Positions 11,204-24,079 of a stretch of DNA of 64,000 nt are shown here, in pieces. The first letter of the stretch is position 1. Every line of letters starts with the position of its first letter. Position numbers and translations under genes: made by a program. The notes below the pieces were generated by a model that saw only the letters and a program-made list of their open reading frames with translations, searched no databases and was not told the DNA's origin. The stretch comes from Diogma glabrata. Its lineage: Eukaryota > Arthropoda > Insecta > Diptera > Cylindrotomidae. The DNA lies in the NCBI GenBank assembly GCA_963693315.1, contig OY856187.1, forward strand, positions 43,862,825 through 43,926,824, given 5' to 3'.

Positions 11204-13528
11204 ATTGATGGAATACTGAGTCGTTTGGGGAATACATCGTTTATCTCTAGTTTGGATTTAAAGGATGCCTTTTGGCAAATTCCTCTCGACAATGATGCTA
11301 AATTTAAAATAGCTTTCACGGTGCCAGGTAGACCTCTTTACCAGTTTACTTCTATGCCCTTCGGTCTTTGTAATGCGCCACAGACTATGTGCCGTTTAAT
11401 GCATCGAGTGATACCATCTGAATACCATGATAAAATATTTGTTTACCTGGACGATCTCCTCGTCACTTCAAGCACTTTTGAGGAACATATAGCCTTGCTC
11501 CAACTAACGGCAGACTTACTACGTAAAGCAAACTTAACTATTAATGTTGAGAAAAATCGTTTTATGCTGAAACGGCTGAAATATTTGGGATATGTTATTG
11601 GTGATGGGTGCATACGAGTGGATCCCGAAAAAGTTCAAGCAGTTAGAGATTTCCCAGTTCCTAAGACTATTAAACATTTGCGAAGATTCTTAGGAATGTG
11701 CGGTTGGTACAGGAAGTTTATATCGAATTTTTCAACTACTTCAGCTCCGCTCACCGACCTTCTGAAAACTAAAAATAAATTTGGATGGAATGACAAAGCT
11801 CAAACGGCATTTCAAAACCTTAAAGAATATCTCACCTCAGCCCCAGTTTTAAGACACCCAGATTACACTTTACCTTTTTACATTCAGGTCGATGCTTCAG
11901 CTACTGGTGTAAGGGGTGTGCTCTTTCAAAAGATTGGAAATATCGAGCATCCCATTGCGTATTATTCAAAAAAGTTAAATGGAGCACAGCGCAATTACAG
12001 CGTTACCGAGCTTGAGTGCTATGCCGCTGTCTTGTGTATAAAACAGTTCCGACATTATGTAGAGGGTTTTGAATTTACGGTAATTTCTGACCACGCAAGT
12101 TTAAAGTGGTTGATGAACATGACTGATTTAACTGGCAGACTTGCGAGATGGAGTTTGAAACTCCAATGTTACAAATTCAACATAGAGTATCGAAAAGGTC
12201 ATCTTAACGTCGTACCTGACACTTTATCTAGAGCATTTTGCGAGTCTTTGAATGTTGCAGACTCGAGAGATACAGATGTGCTTCGTGTGGATTTGGAATC
12301 ACCTGCCTTCGATGATGAAGAGTATGTCGCTTTAAGAGAAAGATACCAGCCATCATCAGAGCATGAGTCAAACTTCCGGGTTGAAGGCAACAAGTTGTTA
12401 ATTACTCCATCTTATGGTCTTCGTTATGTAGATACGGATTTATCGAATTGGAAAGTTGTAATTCCCAAGAGTTTAGTTCCTTCGTTACTTGAAACAGCTC
12501 ATTGTTCTCTATCTTCGGGACACATGGGGGGTTTTAAAACATTGGAGCGGATTCAACGCTATTTTTACTGGTTTGGTATGGCTAAAGATGTACGAAATTT
12601 TGTATCGAACTGCTCGACATGTAAAATGTCTAAAGCAATTAACCATATAACTCGTCCTGCCATGGGAAACATGATTGAAGTCACGAGACCTTTTCAAAGA
12701 CTATATATAGATTATTTGGGTCCTTACCCAAGATCACGGTATGGTAATGTCTGCATGCTCATTGTTTTGGATCACTATTCAAAGTTTGTTCGCTTAAAGG
12801 CTTTTCGTGATGCATCTACAGTCTCTCTTTGTGCTTATTTGGAAAAAGAAATTTTTCTTGTGTTCTCGGTTCCCGAAAGTATTTGGTCGGATAACGGAAA
12901 ACAATTTTTGTCTAATCAATTTAAAGGCTTACTAAGTAAATATGGAATCGAACATGTAAGAACACCGTTGCATTCTCCTCAAAGTAATGCGTCTGAAAGA
13001 ACGAATCGAACCATATTGCAAACTATCCGATCCTTCATAGGTGAAAACCATACCAATTGGGATGTTGACTTAGATCAAGTAGCTTCTACTCTTAGGAATG
13101 TGGTGCATCTATCAACCAAGTTCTCACCGCATTATTTGGTTTATGGGCAACATATGATAACTCATGCGTCGGATTACCAGCTACGACGGCTATTAGGTTG
13201 TGACCAAGAAAAGGAAACCAGCGTAACTAGTACCTCAGCTCGTTTGGACTGGGTTCACCAAAATGTACTTAAACATCTCAAAGAAGCATATGGAAAAAAT
13301 GAGAAGACCTATAATACTCGAACTAAGCAACGTAACTTTCATGTAGGACAACAAGTATTTGTTCGGACGTATCCTCAAAGTGCAGCCCTTAAACAATTTA
13401 CTGCAAAGCTAGCACCTAAATTTGCTCCAGCTATGATAACCGCAAGGGTTGGCAATGTTGCGTATACTCTAACTGATTTAGAAGGAAAACCACTGGGAAC
13501 ATATCATAGCAAAGACATACGTACGTGA
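11204..13528 (+). pseudogene. pol: Ty3/gypsy reverse transcriptase, RNase H and integrase
   Basis: Same arrangement as in copy 1: RT box YLDD at 11444-11455, RNase H, H2C2 finger, DDE integrase core and C-terminal domain, ending at 13526-13528. Two amino-acid changes are visible relative to copy 1: Gly to Arg next to the RNase H DASATG motif (VRGVLF), and Leu to Val before the FSVPESIWSDNG motif. The Gly change sits in a conserved RNase H strand and may add to inactivation. No start codon of its own; it would be made only as part of a Gag-Pol fusion. Confidence 0.9.
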
Positions 13529-13583
13529 AGAGTCCATATAGTCCGCGGCTGATGAGACACTCAGGGGTGGGTCTTCCCCACGA

Positions 13584-15435
13584 TGTGGCGACCAAGGCAC
13601 CAACAATTTTATTTGACCTTTCTTATACGGGTTGTAAACCACTGAAAATAAATTTAAACGAGATTTGATTTTAAATCAATTAAGTTGACGACCTTCCTGG
13701 TTTTTCTTCTCTTGTTTTACAAGTTTATTTAAAACATTTAATTTAATTCCCGTAGGAAAAAGTGTTGTAATAATGAAAAACGATATGATTGGGAATAAAA
13801 GTCTCGGACACGGTAATGTAAACATTAAATTGTAGATATACTGTCGTGTAAATATTTTTGTTGAGTAAGTTAATGTATAGTTTAGTAGTTCATGTGTTAT
13901 ATGAATAGTAGTTAAGCGTTTCATCGTATACATGCTTAGTGTTATACTGCATCATAATAAAGCGGATCATGATATGGAGAATAGTTTTATTAGTGCCTGT
14001 CTTATAAATTGGATATAAAAGAAAACGGATTAGTGCATTGGTTATATGTATTGCACCTTATATACATCATAAGCAGAATATTTTTCTTATTGCATCTGTT
14101 ATATTGCATATAGAATAAAACAGATCATTCACCGTATGCAGAAACTGTTATTAGTGTATCTGTTATATTGCATAATAATACAGTGGATTGTCATATATGG
14201 ATACAGAATAGTTTTATTAGAGCATGGGTTATATTGCATAACAATTAAACATATCAACGTATGTACAATATTTGTGTTAGTTCATGTGTCATATTGTACG
14301 TATTGGACCGTCCATTATATTCAGAATAATTTTATTGCTGCATCTGTTATATTGTATATAAAAGAAAGCTGATCATTCATCGGTTGCAGAATAGTTTTAT
14401 TATCGCATAGCTGTTATATTGTATTTAAATAGAAAGCGAATCATTCATCTGTTGCAGAGTAGTTTTGTTAGTGCATTTGTTATATGTACTGCATCTTAAT
14501 CAAGTGGATCATCGTATGCAGAGATTTTATTGGTACATTTGTTGTTATATTGGCTAGCTGTTGTACAGGTCTGTACAATTAACATAATCAAGGTTATCCG
14601 GAACAAGGATCATATTTACAACAGGATTGAGCTATACCAGATACGTTCAATTGAATAACGGCAAATAGTGGTTAGTAATTAGAAATAATATAAGGTAATA
14701 TTCATATTAGCATTTATATTAAGCATAACATTAACTAGTTTCTTTTGCATATTAAGAGTATACACCAGTAGTGTATGTTTGTACTTTGTATACTTATGTA
14801 TTTAATAATTTATTTATTTATAGTTGATTTTTTTTATAACTAGGAATAAAACAAAACATCAATCTAATAGTCAGGTGTATTGCACGTGCATGTGTGCCAC
14901 ACAAAGAAACAACATTTATTTCTATTTTTAGATTTTCTTTCTGGATTGGAACGACGAGCTCGACGTGCCAACAATCAACCTACCACCGGTAACAAAATTT
15001 TATTGTAATAGTTGAGCAATACTTACCGTAGTTCATATTTACTTATTTTTGACTATCGAGTAGTTTTTTTTGTTTTGTTTTGGCTTTAGTTTAGAATACC
15101 TAGATTTGAATTATATAAAGTAGCCGCTTTATGCAAATATTGGTTTTTTTTCTAAGAAATTATGGTCACTTTAATAAAAACTAGCTTTTGTAATATAATC
15201 TACTATAAAACTATGGTCGTGTAATTTATTTATAGCAATGAGGGGATAAGCAGGGGCAGTCCAAATGTGAAGGTCGTCTTGTTAGTATTTTCAATGCAGT
15301 TTTCATGATCTGAAATGGACATCACCAATTATCCACGCCACACTGAGCAATCGTCGAGCAAATGCTGCAGGTGATGACGTTCGGATTTTCTGTTAGCTCA
15401 AGTTGGCACTCTAACGGGTTCTAGCTTGCGCTACA
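13584..15435 (+). repeat. 3' LTR of copy 2
   Basis: 1852 bp, same length as the shared LTR with only a few substitutions, starting TGTGGCG and ending CGCTACA. Directly downstream is AGGTTTTATAAA, which is not element sequence. The low divergence between LTRs indicates recent insertion, or recent recombination that made the tandem. Confidence 0.92.
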
Positions 15436-15811
15436 AGGTTTTATAAAAAATAGAAGTATAATTTAAAATGTTTTGAGTACGCCATAAAATGTCTAATATA
15501 GGAATATAAACTGACACCATTTCTAAACATGAGACGCTAATGTCACCACAGTTTAGCATTAAGTATTCTAAATTCTTTCTACCTTCATCATATTGAAGTG
15601 TTGAGTGCCTGTTTGTAGAAAGACGCACGCCCGTAAAAAGATTTTGAAAACAATTATTGAAATGTGCATTAATGTGGCATGTTACCAAATCTCCGTTTAT
15701 AAAATTGTAGATAATATACATATCATGAACATGATGTGCATCATACCATACAAATGTTGTAAAACACCTTAGTACATAATATATATGCACACACGCGTCA
15801 TTCAACCGCAT
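15431..15811 (-). pseudogene. Unidentified reading frame cut by the LTR
   Basis: A 126-codon open frame on the minus strand whose last bases (stop TAG at 15431-15433) lie inside the retrotransposon LTR. All but the stop codon therefore belongs to the pre-insertion sequence, and any original C-terminus was lost or moved by the insertion. I do not recognise the protein. It is His/Tyr/Asn-rich with no signal peptide, obvious membrane helix or catalytic motif. In such AT-rich DNA a chance frame of this length is possible but somewhat unusual. It may be a transposon exon relic. Confidence 0.3.
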
Positions 15812-15868
15812 GTCTTACGAAAAATAAAAAACTAAGTGAATCGAAATTTATTTAATGATTATATTAAT

Positions 15869-17906
15869 TAGGGATTGCAATCCTGGGATCTCGAATCCCA
15901 GGATCCCGGGATCCCGACCAATTTTTATGATTATTGGAATCGGATTATTGAAAGAAAATCCCGGGATTACGGGATTGTCATATTTGCCGTGATTAATCAA
16001 TGAAAACACAGAATCCTGTTTTGTTGATTTGCATTTTTGTTATTGTTGGTCATATGCAATGAAATCAAATACCACTGGCAATAGCAATGAGAAAATATTT
16101 ATTAAGGATTCTATCTTAGGGATGATAAGGGATAAACTCTGTACTAATTTGGACTTTTGTAGAAAATTTATATACTTTTAATTTTCGCCGAATAGCTCAA
16201 AAATACTATATTAAAACTGATATTACGCCTATACACTGATTTTATAACAAACCGAATTTCACTTGGAAATCTCTTATTTTTAATTAACCACCAAAACATT
16301 GTAAAGAAACTTATTTATTGCTTACACATCAAACAATTTAGTTAAAAAAACAAATTCAAAAAAATTATACAAATTAAAGTAAAAAGCTTACATTTATTTA
16401 CCAGCCTGAATGTTGTCTTCTTCATATGCAATATTATATTCTGCAGCATCATGCAACTCACTACATAGCAGCATACTAAATCCCTTTGATTTGTTTCTAA
16501 AAATCCTGCATACGTTGATATTTTTTTTTTGAATAAGAAAAAACCGTTTGAATCAAAATAAACTGATATTTCTTCGATGAAAATAATTAAATTTTATGAA
16601 CATAAATTAAGCGAACATGTCAAAGGACGTAATATTATATCTGATGTATTGATAACTTCTCGTTATCGTCATCAATTGAAATTTTACGATTATTTGTAAT
16701 TATTTACTTCTGGTTTAATACTTTTTCCACTTGATATAACAAACAAAACTTCATAAAACAATTTTTATTTTTATTTTCATAAACTTTGACTGTTAGTACA
16801 AATATCAGAATTTTTCTAAACATTAAATAACTTTGATTAAACATTTTCATAATCATAACAATGTACAAAGTTTAATAAAAATAGATCTACAGAATGACCA
16901 CTTATTATTTTTTTTAAATTTACATAATAATTTTTGTTTAATTTCATTTAACTAAATAAGCAATTCGATTTTAAATTATGTACTACTCCATTTTAGAAAT
17001 TATACTAATTGACTTTGTTTGAAAAATTCTTATTTTTATATCATAGGATCGGCTTTCTGTTTCCCTTTCCATCAATAATAAATATGTTTATTAATATGAA
17101 ATTGATGACGTAACTAAACAGTCAACAGTAGTACAGAAAAATGTAGCTACACGTACTACAATTTAAGCAAATTAACTAAATTATTATTGAGTTTGAAAAT
17201 TATTATTTTCAGAGCAAAAATTGGAATAGTCCGCCGTAACGACTCTATTCAGTCAACGCTTGCACCTTTAATCCTGTGCCACTCTATCATGAAATTTTGG
17301 CTAATGCACTTGTAGCTCTTCAGGATGTACTGAGCTAGAAAAACAAAGCAAACCAAAAAGTTCGAGAGTTGACGAATGTCTCAATAATTATAGCATATGG
17401 GCAAGGAAAACAAAAACTTTTTAAGTATTTAAGTATTTGCAGAATGAAAACTCTGCTTTTGTTGATGATACATCGGACATATTTACTGTTCGAAGTTGAA
17501 GCTCCATAAAAGTTTTTTCAACCTTCGCAAATATTATTTCCAAATTACCAAACAGGTTTGTCGAAGTATGTTTTTTAAAATCTATTTCTTAAATCATTCG
17601 AAAGTCAATGGTACTGGTTTTTCTTTATGTAATATTATTAAAGTTTTATTTTGGTTCTTCAATTTTTATTTTTTTCAGAAGTAAATAAATGTTTAAAAGG
17701 GGAAAGTAAATGTTTTACATGTTTATTCTTTTCGACATTAAAAAATGAATAATGTGTTTTTTTTTTTGAAAATTGTGTTTTTTTCTTAATTATTTATGGT
17801 TTTCAATACAAATTTTGAATCACGGGATCCCGGGAATCCCGGGATTTAAAATTTATGAATCCCGTAGTCCCGGGATTCATAAAACTCCACGGGATTGCAA
17901 TCCCTA
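15869..17906. mobile_element. hAT-type DNA transposon, non-autonomous or decayed
   Basis: 2038-bp element flanked by a perfect 8-bp target duplication ATATTAAT (15861-15868 and 17907-17914). Its ends are inverted: TAGGGATTGCAATCC on the left and GGGATTGCAATCCCTA on the right. Just inside each end lie runs of GGATCCCGGGATCCCG-like repeats (about 15885-15980 and 17820-17890), which stand out by base composition from the AT-rich interior. The 8-bp duplication and TAGGG/CCCTA termini fit the hAT superfamily. No complete transposase is present. Confidence 0.85.
16394..16502 (-). pseudogene. Possible exon relic inside the hAT element
   Basis: A short minus-strand frame ending at a TAA (16394-16396). 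It reads KGFSMLLCSELHDAAEYN and then IAYEEDNIQAGK, with protein-like composition unusual for this AT-rich surrounding. It could be the last exon of the lost transposase or captured sequence. I cannot match it to a known hAT motif such as the C-terminal dimerisation region. Confidence 0.3.
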
Positions 17907-17914
17907 ATATTAAT

Positions 17915-20420
17915 ATTTATAAACAAAAGAATAAAAAAATTAAAGAATGAAAAAGAAATCATTTTATAAAATGGTTTCATATAACTTTTATGAGAAAATA
18001 TGTCTTTCGTATATAGAATTGATGAATTTTATCTTATTTTCATCTAAAATTATGTGTCAAACCAATTTTTTTGTGAAGGTAAAGAAAACAACCACAAAAA
18101 CATAGGGGTACTTTGAAAAGTTAATTTTAGTGACTTAAAAAAACGATTATATTTGTTTTAAAATTGTTTGTTTACCTTGTTTCATTAAAAAAAAAATTAT
18201 GGAAAATTAATATTACTTTTTATACGTAAGTGAAATATTTAAATTTTTTGAATTCTTATTTTTTCCTCAAAATTGTATTGTTTAAAACATGGCAAAAAAT
18301 TAGACAAATCATTTACTTACAACATAAAAATAAGACCATCTTCATTTTTCGTAATGACGTTACCAAAAATACTAGTCTATGAAAGATTTATAACACCAGA
18401 ATATTTGAAAAACATTAATATTTGCATACGCTCGTGCACATGCACATTATGTTTTTCAGGACAATAGTTTTTTATTTAAGGGGCAATAAATTCCACAGAT
18501 TTAATACTCTATTAAAGTGATCGTTCTAGAAATAAACTATTCTACAATGATTTGGAAGCTCTAGTTTCTCAACTATATTGCACACACGATATAATGAATT
18601 TTGGATTTCTCTAAAAGACGAGCCATTAAATTTCTATTTAAAACAAAGGTTTTCAGTGCTGGAGTGAGTCAGATCCGCTTTTTCTATCAACCGTACAGTC
18701 CTCCTGTTTTTTGCCGCTTTTAATATTACGATCAAAATCAACGTGTTTAGGATTGAAACCCAACATTTAACTGAATAACTTTGATTATCCTCATATATCA
18801 AATAGGCCGTTTACTATACCCTTTACTATACATTTAGAATGATTACTTAATAATCAGACCTGAAAACAAATTCGGAAAAAGTTCCTACTAAGTGATTAAT
18901 AATCATATATTATATAAGTCTGAGAAAGGTAAGTTTAATTTTTATTTTAAAAATCAATGAATGTAAGTATACCAGCCAGTTTAACAACAACTCCAACAAA
19001 ATATAAAATATTTATCAACATTATTGTATAGCTTAACGACCTTGTTTAGCAAATGGTATATATTTATGTTGTAATTCACGACTTTATTTTTAAAATAATA
19101 AAGCCTAAGATGGGCTTAGGGGATTTTAAAATAAATCTATCAATCTATTGGAAGAAAATCATGCAAAAAACATCAAATAACGTCATATTTTTCACAATAA
19201 CGAATCATTAAGTCAAATATACTCGTTAACTATCACATATAAGATAAAAAATTTCACAACATTGGCAAAATAAATCATTATAAATCGAGCAACAAAAAAA
19301 TCCTTTACTTCGTTTAATCAATAAAAAATTCAATTTCCCAAGAAAATATTATTCTTATCAAATCAAGAATTGTCATCTCTGAACCATTTACTTCATATTA
19401 TTATATTCTATAACTTGTCAGTTACATGATTCTAGCATTGTTTATTATCAGAAGCGAAACACATAAATTGTACTCAAAATTCTGTATCGACAAAACCCAG
19501 AAAGAGAAGACGTATAGCGAAGAAAATTATTAAGTTCTAATAAAGAAATATTTATTACCCATAAATATTTATCAAAAAAAGAATATAATCTAATGAAAAA
19601 TAATATTATTCTTTTCCACTTGTTGGGGAAAAAGAATTTTCAATTTGTTTATATTTTTTTCATATTGCAGGAAAAACATTTTTTTTCCTAGAATTTCAGA
19701 TGAAAAGGGAAAGCTTAATACCATGGTTCTTGTTTCTTTTCAAAGCTGACGGTATAATTAGATGAGACAATTCAAAAGTTCATATTGTTCATTGTCTGCA
19801 CCAACACAGAAAAATTGCTAAAAAAAATCAATATTTGTTCTTCAAACCATTTATATAAATAGATTTAATAGCAATAAAGATAAAGTTCTTCTTGCCGTTC
19901 ATTGATAAGAGCATGTAAACAATAAAATTTGAGTTTTAATATTTGAAAAATTTAAAGAAGTATAAAGATATTAGTTTAATGTAAAATGCTATAACGTGCT
20001 TTCCTTAAAATAAGCTAGGTAGATCACTCATCGGTATTCGATATTGAACTTATGTTTTTTTTATTTTACTTAACTATCTGGCTTAGTCCTTTAGGCCAAT
20101 ATCCCCCTACATATATAGTATGCTACCAAACCCAACAACAACGTTTAGAATCAAAAGGAAAGTCCAGTGGATCAGGACCCAACTGGCCTCATGATCAGGG
20201 CCTTATCAGGCTGCCCTGCCAATGCCTGATTCCTACTAAGGCAAACCTTATTAAGACCGTATGTGAACCCTGACAAATTTCTGCTCGGGATTTAGTGGAC
20301 ATATCCGTTTTGTATGAAAATCTTACGATTGCTGAAGCTTTATCGATTAACGGTCAGCCTTTGGTATTAATCGTGTGATTGTGACAACTTCTGATTACAT
20401 GGATATATAGAGCCTTCGTT
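17915..20420. other. AT-rich sequence without recognised features
   Basis: No credible gene, RNA or long repeat. A less AT-rich patch at about 20085-20290 contains a 73-codon frame without recognisable motifs. I regard that frame as chance or as old repeat DNA. Confidence 0.5.
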
Positions 20421-20423
20421 CTG

Positions 20424-20476
20424 CATATTGTAATGGCCGGTCAGCATATTGTAATAGCATATTGTAATGGCCGGTC
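20424..20476 (+). repeat. Local direct repeat
   Basis: CATATTGTAATGGCCGGTC occurs twice with a truncated third copy (CATATTGTAAT) between them: a small tandem expansion. Confidence 0.75.
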
Positions 20477-20624
20477 TCGTAGATAGTAATAACGTCAGCA
20501 CCAAAGCATTTACGTGTAAATACATTTTGGGAAAATTGAGAGGAAGTGCAAAAAATGATTTATTATGATTTTAAACAAGCTCGAAAATAAAGCATTTTTA
20601 TCAATAAATCAAAAAATTGTAATT

Positions 20625-20825
20625 TGTGTAACTAGTGCAAAAAGTGCAAATTTGTTGAACGATGGATAAAGTTTGCAGCTCGAGACGAAGTCTAAAGCTG
20701 CAATCATGCTGAGTGCAACAAATATGTTTTTTGCGCGTCTTGCACACAACATGTTTTCTACGATCTTAAGGTACATTTTGCACTAGTTAGGTAATTTTGG
20801 CACTAGTGCAAAAACTTTTTTAACT
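20625..20825. repeat. Degenerate palindromic repeat, MITE-like
   Basis: Outer segments ACTAGTGCAAAAAGTGC on the left and TTTTGCACTAGT plus GGCACTAGTGCAAAA on the right are inverted relative to each other. They surround a GC-richer hairpin (GCAGCTCGAGAC / GTCTAAAGCTGC). No target duplication was identified. Confidence 0.45.
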
Positions 20826-20966
20826 GGCACGGTACTTATTTTTCGAAAATATAGTTACGCGTTAATGCTTTGTAGCCGTCGATATATACTATTTGCATTA
20901 TTCGAAAATGTGTTTATCCATATTTTTAAAGTTCTTTCATCTCGTCCTTTTATAATTTTCTTAAAT

Positions 20967-21008
20967 TACTTAGGTCTGAAAGACCTAAGTATTACATTCA
21001 TGAGCCAA
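20967..21008 (-). repeat. Fragment of dispersed repeat A
   Basis: About 42 bp with the palindromic AGGTCTGAAAGACCT and then GTATTACATTCATGAGCC match, in the opposite orientation, the end of the repeat at 51036-51312. This is a third, very short copy of that family. Confidence 0.7.
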
Positions 21009-21091
21009 AAGGAAGCAGAATTGAACTTTATATATATCGGACGGAGCAGAATTGAACCTTATATATATATTTCGTGCAGCAAAATAGTACA

Positions 21092-21210
21092 ATATGATGC
21101 TAGGACGTAAAGCTAAAGATTTTGGATGGATGTGGAGTTTGCAAATCGAGGCGCTAGCCGAGATTTGCACCCACATTAAGTCCAAAATAGCTTACGTCCG
21201 TGCATCATAT
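21092..21210. repeat. 119-bp imperfect palindrome
   Basis: Outer arms ATATGATGC / GCATCATAT, then GGACGTAAAGCTAAAGATTTTGGA pairing imperfectly with TCCAAAATAGCTTACGTCC, then TTTGCAAATC / GATTTGCA around a GC-rich centre GAGGCGCTAGCCGA. The whole segment would fold as one long hairpin. Confidence 0.75.
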
Positions 21211-21309
21211 ACTTATTCGTCGCAAGCAAAATATTTTAAGAAAAGTTTTCTAAATTAAAATTATAAATTTTCATAAATTTTAAGATAAAAATATGTGGAA
21301 CAAGTAACC

Positions 21310-22010
21310 TTTGACAAAATATTTATTATTTTTTCCAAATTATTGTGTAGCTATGACAACAAATGATAACAACTATTTTAATTGGATAATGAAATTTTGA
21401 ATTTAAGGGTTGCTTTGATAAAAATTTTTTGCGGCAAACGGCTGTAAAGTTTAATTTTACTGCCACTAGGGAGTTAGCTAAAGTCTTACTTTTTAGCCTG
21501 ACAGCAAAAGTATCGCCATTTTTATTTTATATTACGGAGGCTGTAAAGTAGCATTTGTTATTTGTTAGTTTGTTATTTTTTCAAACATATTGTATAACCA
21601 TGACAACTAAAAATAAGCTGATTCTCATATTATGAAATTTTGAAAAGGCTGCTTTGATAAAAAAATTTTATTCATACAAATTTAAATGTTTTTTCTCTTT
21701 TTTGGAAGTAATTATGACGATACAAATTCATATTTATAAAAAGTTTGATGTATTAATTTCATATTTATAAAAAATTTAAACGTTTGCCGAAAAAATAGTG
21801 TATTTAATTCGGAGCTAAAGTGACTTTTTGTGTTTCGTCTATAATTGTCGGCCTCCCTACGGTCGGCCGTCAAACTATAGACTCAACACAAAAAGTATCA
21901 CTTTAGCTCCTAATTAAATAATGTACTATTATTTTTCATAGAATTTAAACAAATACAAATGCTTTTTGCTTTTTTGGGCGTAGCTATGATAACAAAATAA
22001 ATAGTTGAAA
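21310..22010 (+). repeat. Three diverged direct repeats
   Basis: Segments at about 21310-21445, 21575-21680 and 21940-22010 share a core resembling TTTTTTCCAAATTATTGTGTAG, then CTATGACAACAAA, and in the first two TGAAATTTTGAA and GGCTGCTTTGATAAAAA. Spacing is about 270 to 350 bp. Probably an old tandem array interrupted by the palindrome at 21794-21930. Confidence 0.55.
21794..21930. repeat. 137-bp imperfect palindrome
   Basis: AATAGTGTATTTAATTCGGAGC and then AAAGTGACTTTTTGTGTT on the left pair with AACACAAAAAGTATCACTTT and GCTCCTAATTAAATAATGTACTATT on the right, around the GC-rich centre GTCGGCCTCCCTACGGTCGGCC. Predicted to fold as one hairpin. Confidence 0.75.
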
Positions 22011-24079
22011 AGTGATACTTTAAAGCCGCAAATCACAGTAATAAAGTAACACTTTAATATGTAGGCGAATAAAAAATATATTATGTTAAATTTCTCGCTC
22101 TCTAAAAAAATTATTTTCTATTTAATTGTACAGTTAATTTTCTAAAATTTTGAAAAGTAATTGTTTATTATTAAAAAGTCTGCAAATTTTTTATTCAACA
22201 AAACCGCTTCGCTAAGCTTTTTTAAAATGAAAAAAACAAATATTAATATTTTTAAAGTTTTTATATTTCAAATATGTTTTTCGAAACTTTTCATTCTAAG
22301 CATAGATTTTCATTCGATCTATACAATTTAATTTTCTTAATTTATTTATAGAACAAATACATAGTAAAGGCGTAATTTAAAAAATTGCCAACTTGTCTGC
22401 TAGTAAGTAAGTAGTACTATTCAAACCTGTATTAATCATTAGAAGATCTTGTTTTTTTTTAAATTATCTACCTTAACATAATAAAGTATAACAACAAGCA
22501 TCTTCTATAGCAATTTCACTTCAGATTTATTAATGTACATATTTATATCATCTTCATTGATTTTAATATCCTAAACCTCGTTATCGATTGGCTTTATTTG
22601 TTATAATTTTATTGATTATAAAAGCTTAAATATATTTTTACTCACAACTTTGTTTCTGGTTCATATCTTTTTTCTCATATAATCATTTTTCTACCATTTT
22701 CTAATGATCGTTAAGAAAAACAAATAAAAAACCTTCTTCATGTTTTATGAGACTCTAATCTACAAAACCAAATGTTGAAATAAATAACATAAAATCTAGT
22801 TAATAAGAATAATAAAGAAATTTATAAAAAGTAAAATAGCAAAAAAATTAAGTTTGTTATCACAAAAGAATGAAAATGTACTAATAATTATGACATTACA
22901 TTTTATTAGTTTAATATTTTTTATTGGAAATGGGGTCACCAAGTGGCTTTAAAAAATTTACTCTTGAGCAAAATTTTATAATAATCAATCAAGTTGTTGA
23001 AGTTATAGAACTATTTTATAATACTATATTTTGACTATATTTTAATAGTCCACCAAATAACAGTTATAAAATAATTTAACCAGAACTCTATTAAGTTGTA
23101 TTAAGTTCAAACTAGAAAAGAACAATAAAACAACTTTCAAATAAAATTAAAATGCAATAACTGTCTTGAGTAATTATATTGGGTATGAAGCTTTTTTTAT
23201 CAGTTTTTTTAATTAAATCACGCAATTGAAGTGATAATTCATGATAAGTATGCAACGATAATATTAAGTTTAACGACAGGAACAGATCCATTAAATGGAC
23301 GGTGTTAAGAATATAAATTATATCCAAAGTTTAATCTTTTGTTTTTTTTATGGTGTGAAGCTATTAGTTATTAGTTAAATGTGCTTGTGTAAAGTTTTAA
23401 TATTTGAACAAAAAGTTAAGTTGAACAACATTTTATGTTATATATTGCTTGTATTTATTATTGTATTCTATTTACAATAAGCAAATATATCCTAAATCAA
23501 TACAGGTCGGAAAATGTTAAAAAAAAACAGAAACGAATATTTGTTTGTTTTCCTTTGAAATGGTACACATTTGTTTGATTATGGTTATTTGTGATGACAA
23601 AAAATTAAGTTTACCTTGTTGATATAAAAACATCAAAATTAAATATGAAACATTAGGAACTGTTACACAAATTAAACAAACAGCATTTTAAATGTTTTAA
23701 TGTACAAAATGGATTCTCAAAAATTTCAATACCGATATTACCGATATTGAAATAAAAAACCGCAGTATCGGTATTGGTATCGATATTTGGAAAATTAATA
23801 ATTTCAATAATTTAATAGGATGAGAAAAGGATCCATAGAATGAGAATATTTCTTTTTTGTAAACATCCTAAGTCACGAGTATAGTCATTATTTATACTAT
23901 TGGTAATTGTTTCAGGCTTCAAATTAAAATACTTACATCACAACCACCTACTTCCAAAAACATTACATACAACCGTTAATACCGACTGAAAACGTGATAC
24001 CATATAGCTTGAGATTTTATTGTTTGCTTAAAAATGTTTAAAAATGAAGAGTGGTATACCGGTTTTTGGAATTTTTTTT
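22011..24079. other. AT-rich sequence without recognised genes
   Basis: No coding or RNA gene supported. A short patch at about 23730-23800 contains repeated ACCGATATT / TATCGGTAT strings, likely a fragment of a simple repeat. Confidence 0.5.

Larger units (their letters stand above)
7390..15435 (+). mobile_element. Ty3/gypsy LTR retrotransposon, copy 2, complete but dead
   Basis: Together with the shared LTR this copy has both LTRs (5538-7389 and 13584-15435), a PBS, a 1.0-kb leader, gag, pro-pol and a short tail. It is collinear with copy 1 from 8670 on, with about ten substitutions and one 4-bp insertion in the internal part. It shares both of copy 1's inactivating lesions and adds one of its own (the 4-bp insertion near 11100). 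The unoccupied target site cannot be checked because the left end of the tandem is truncated. Confidence 0.93.

Noticed and set aside
8418..15435. An env gene or extra gene after pol in the tandem Ty3 elements
   Set aside because: Only 55 bases separate the pol stop from the LTR.
20052..20273. 73-codon frame in a less AT-rich patch
   Set aside because: No recognisable domain or codon pattern; most likely chance.
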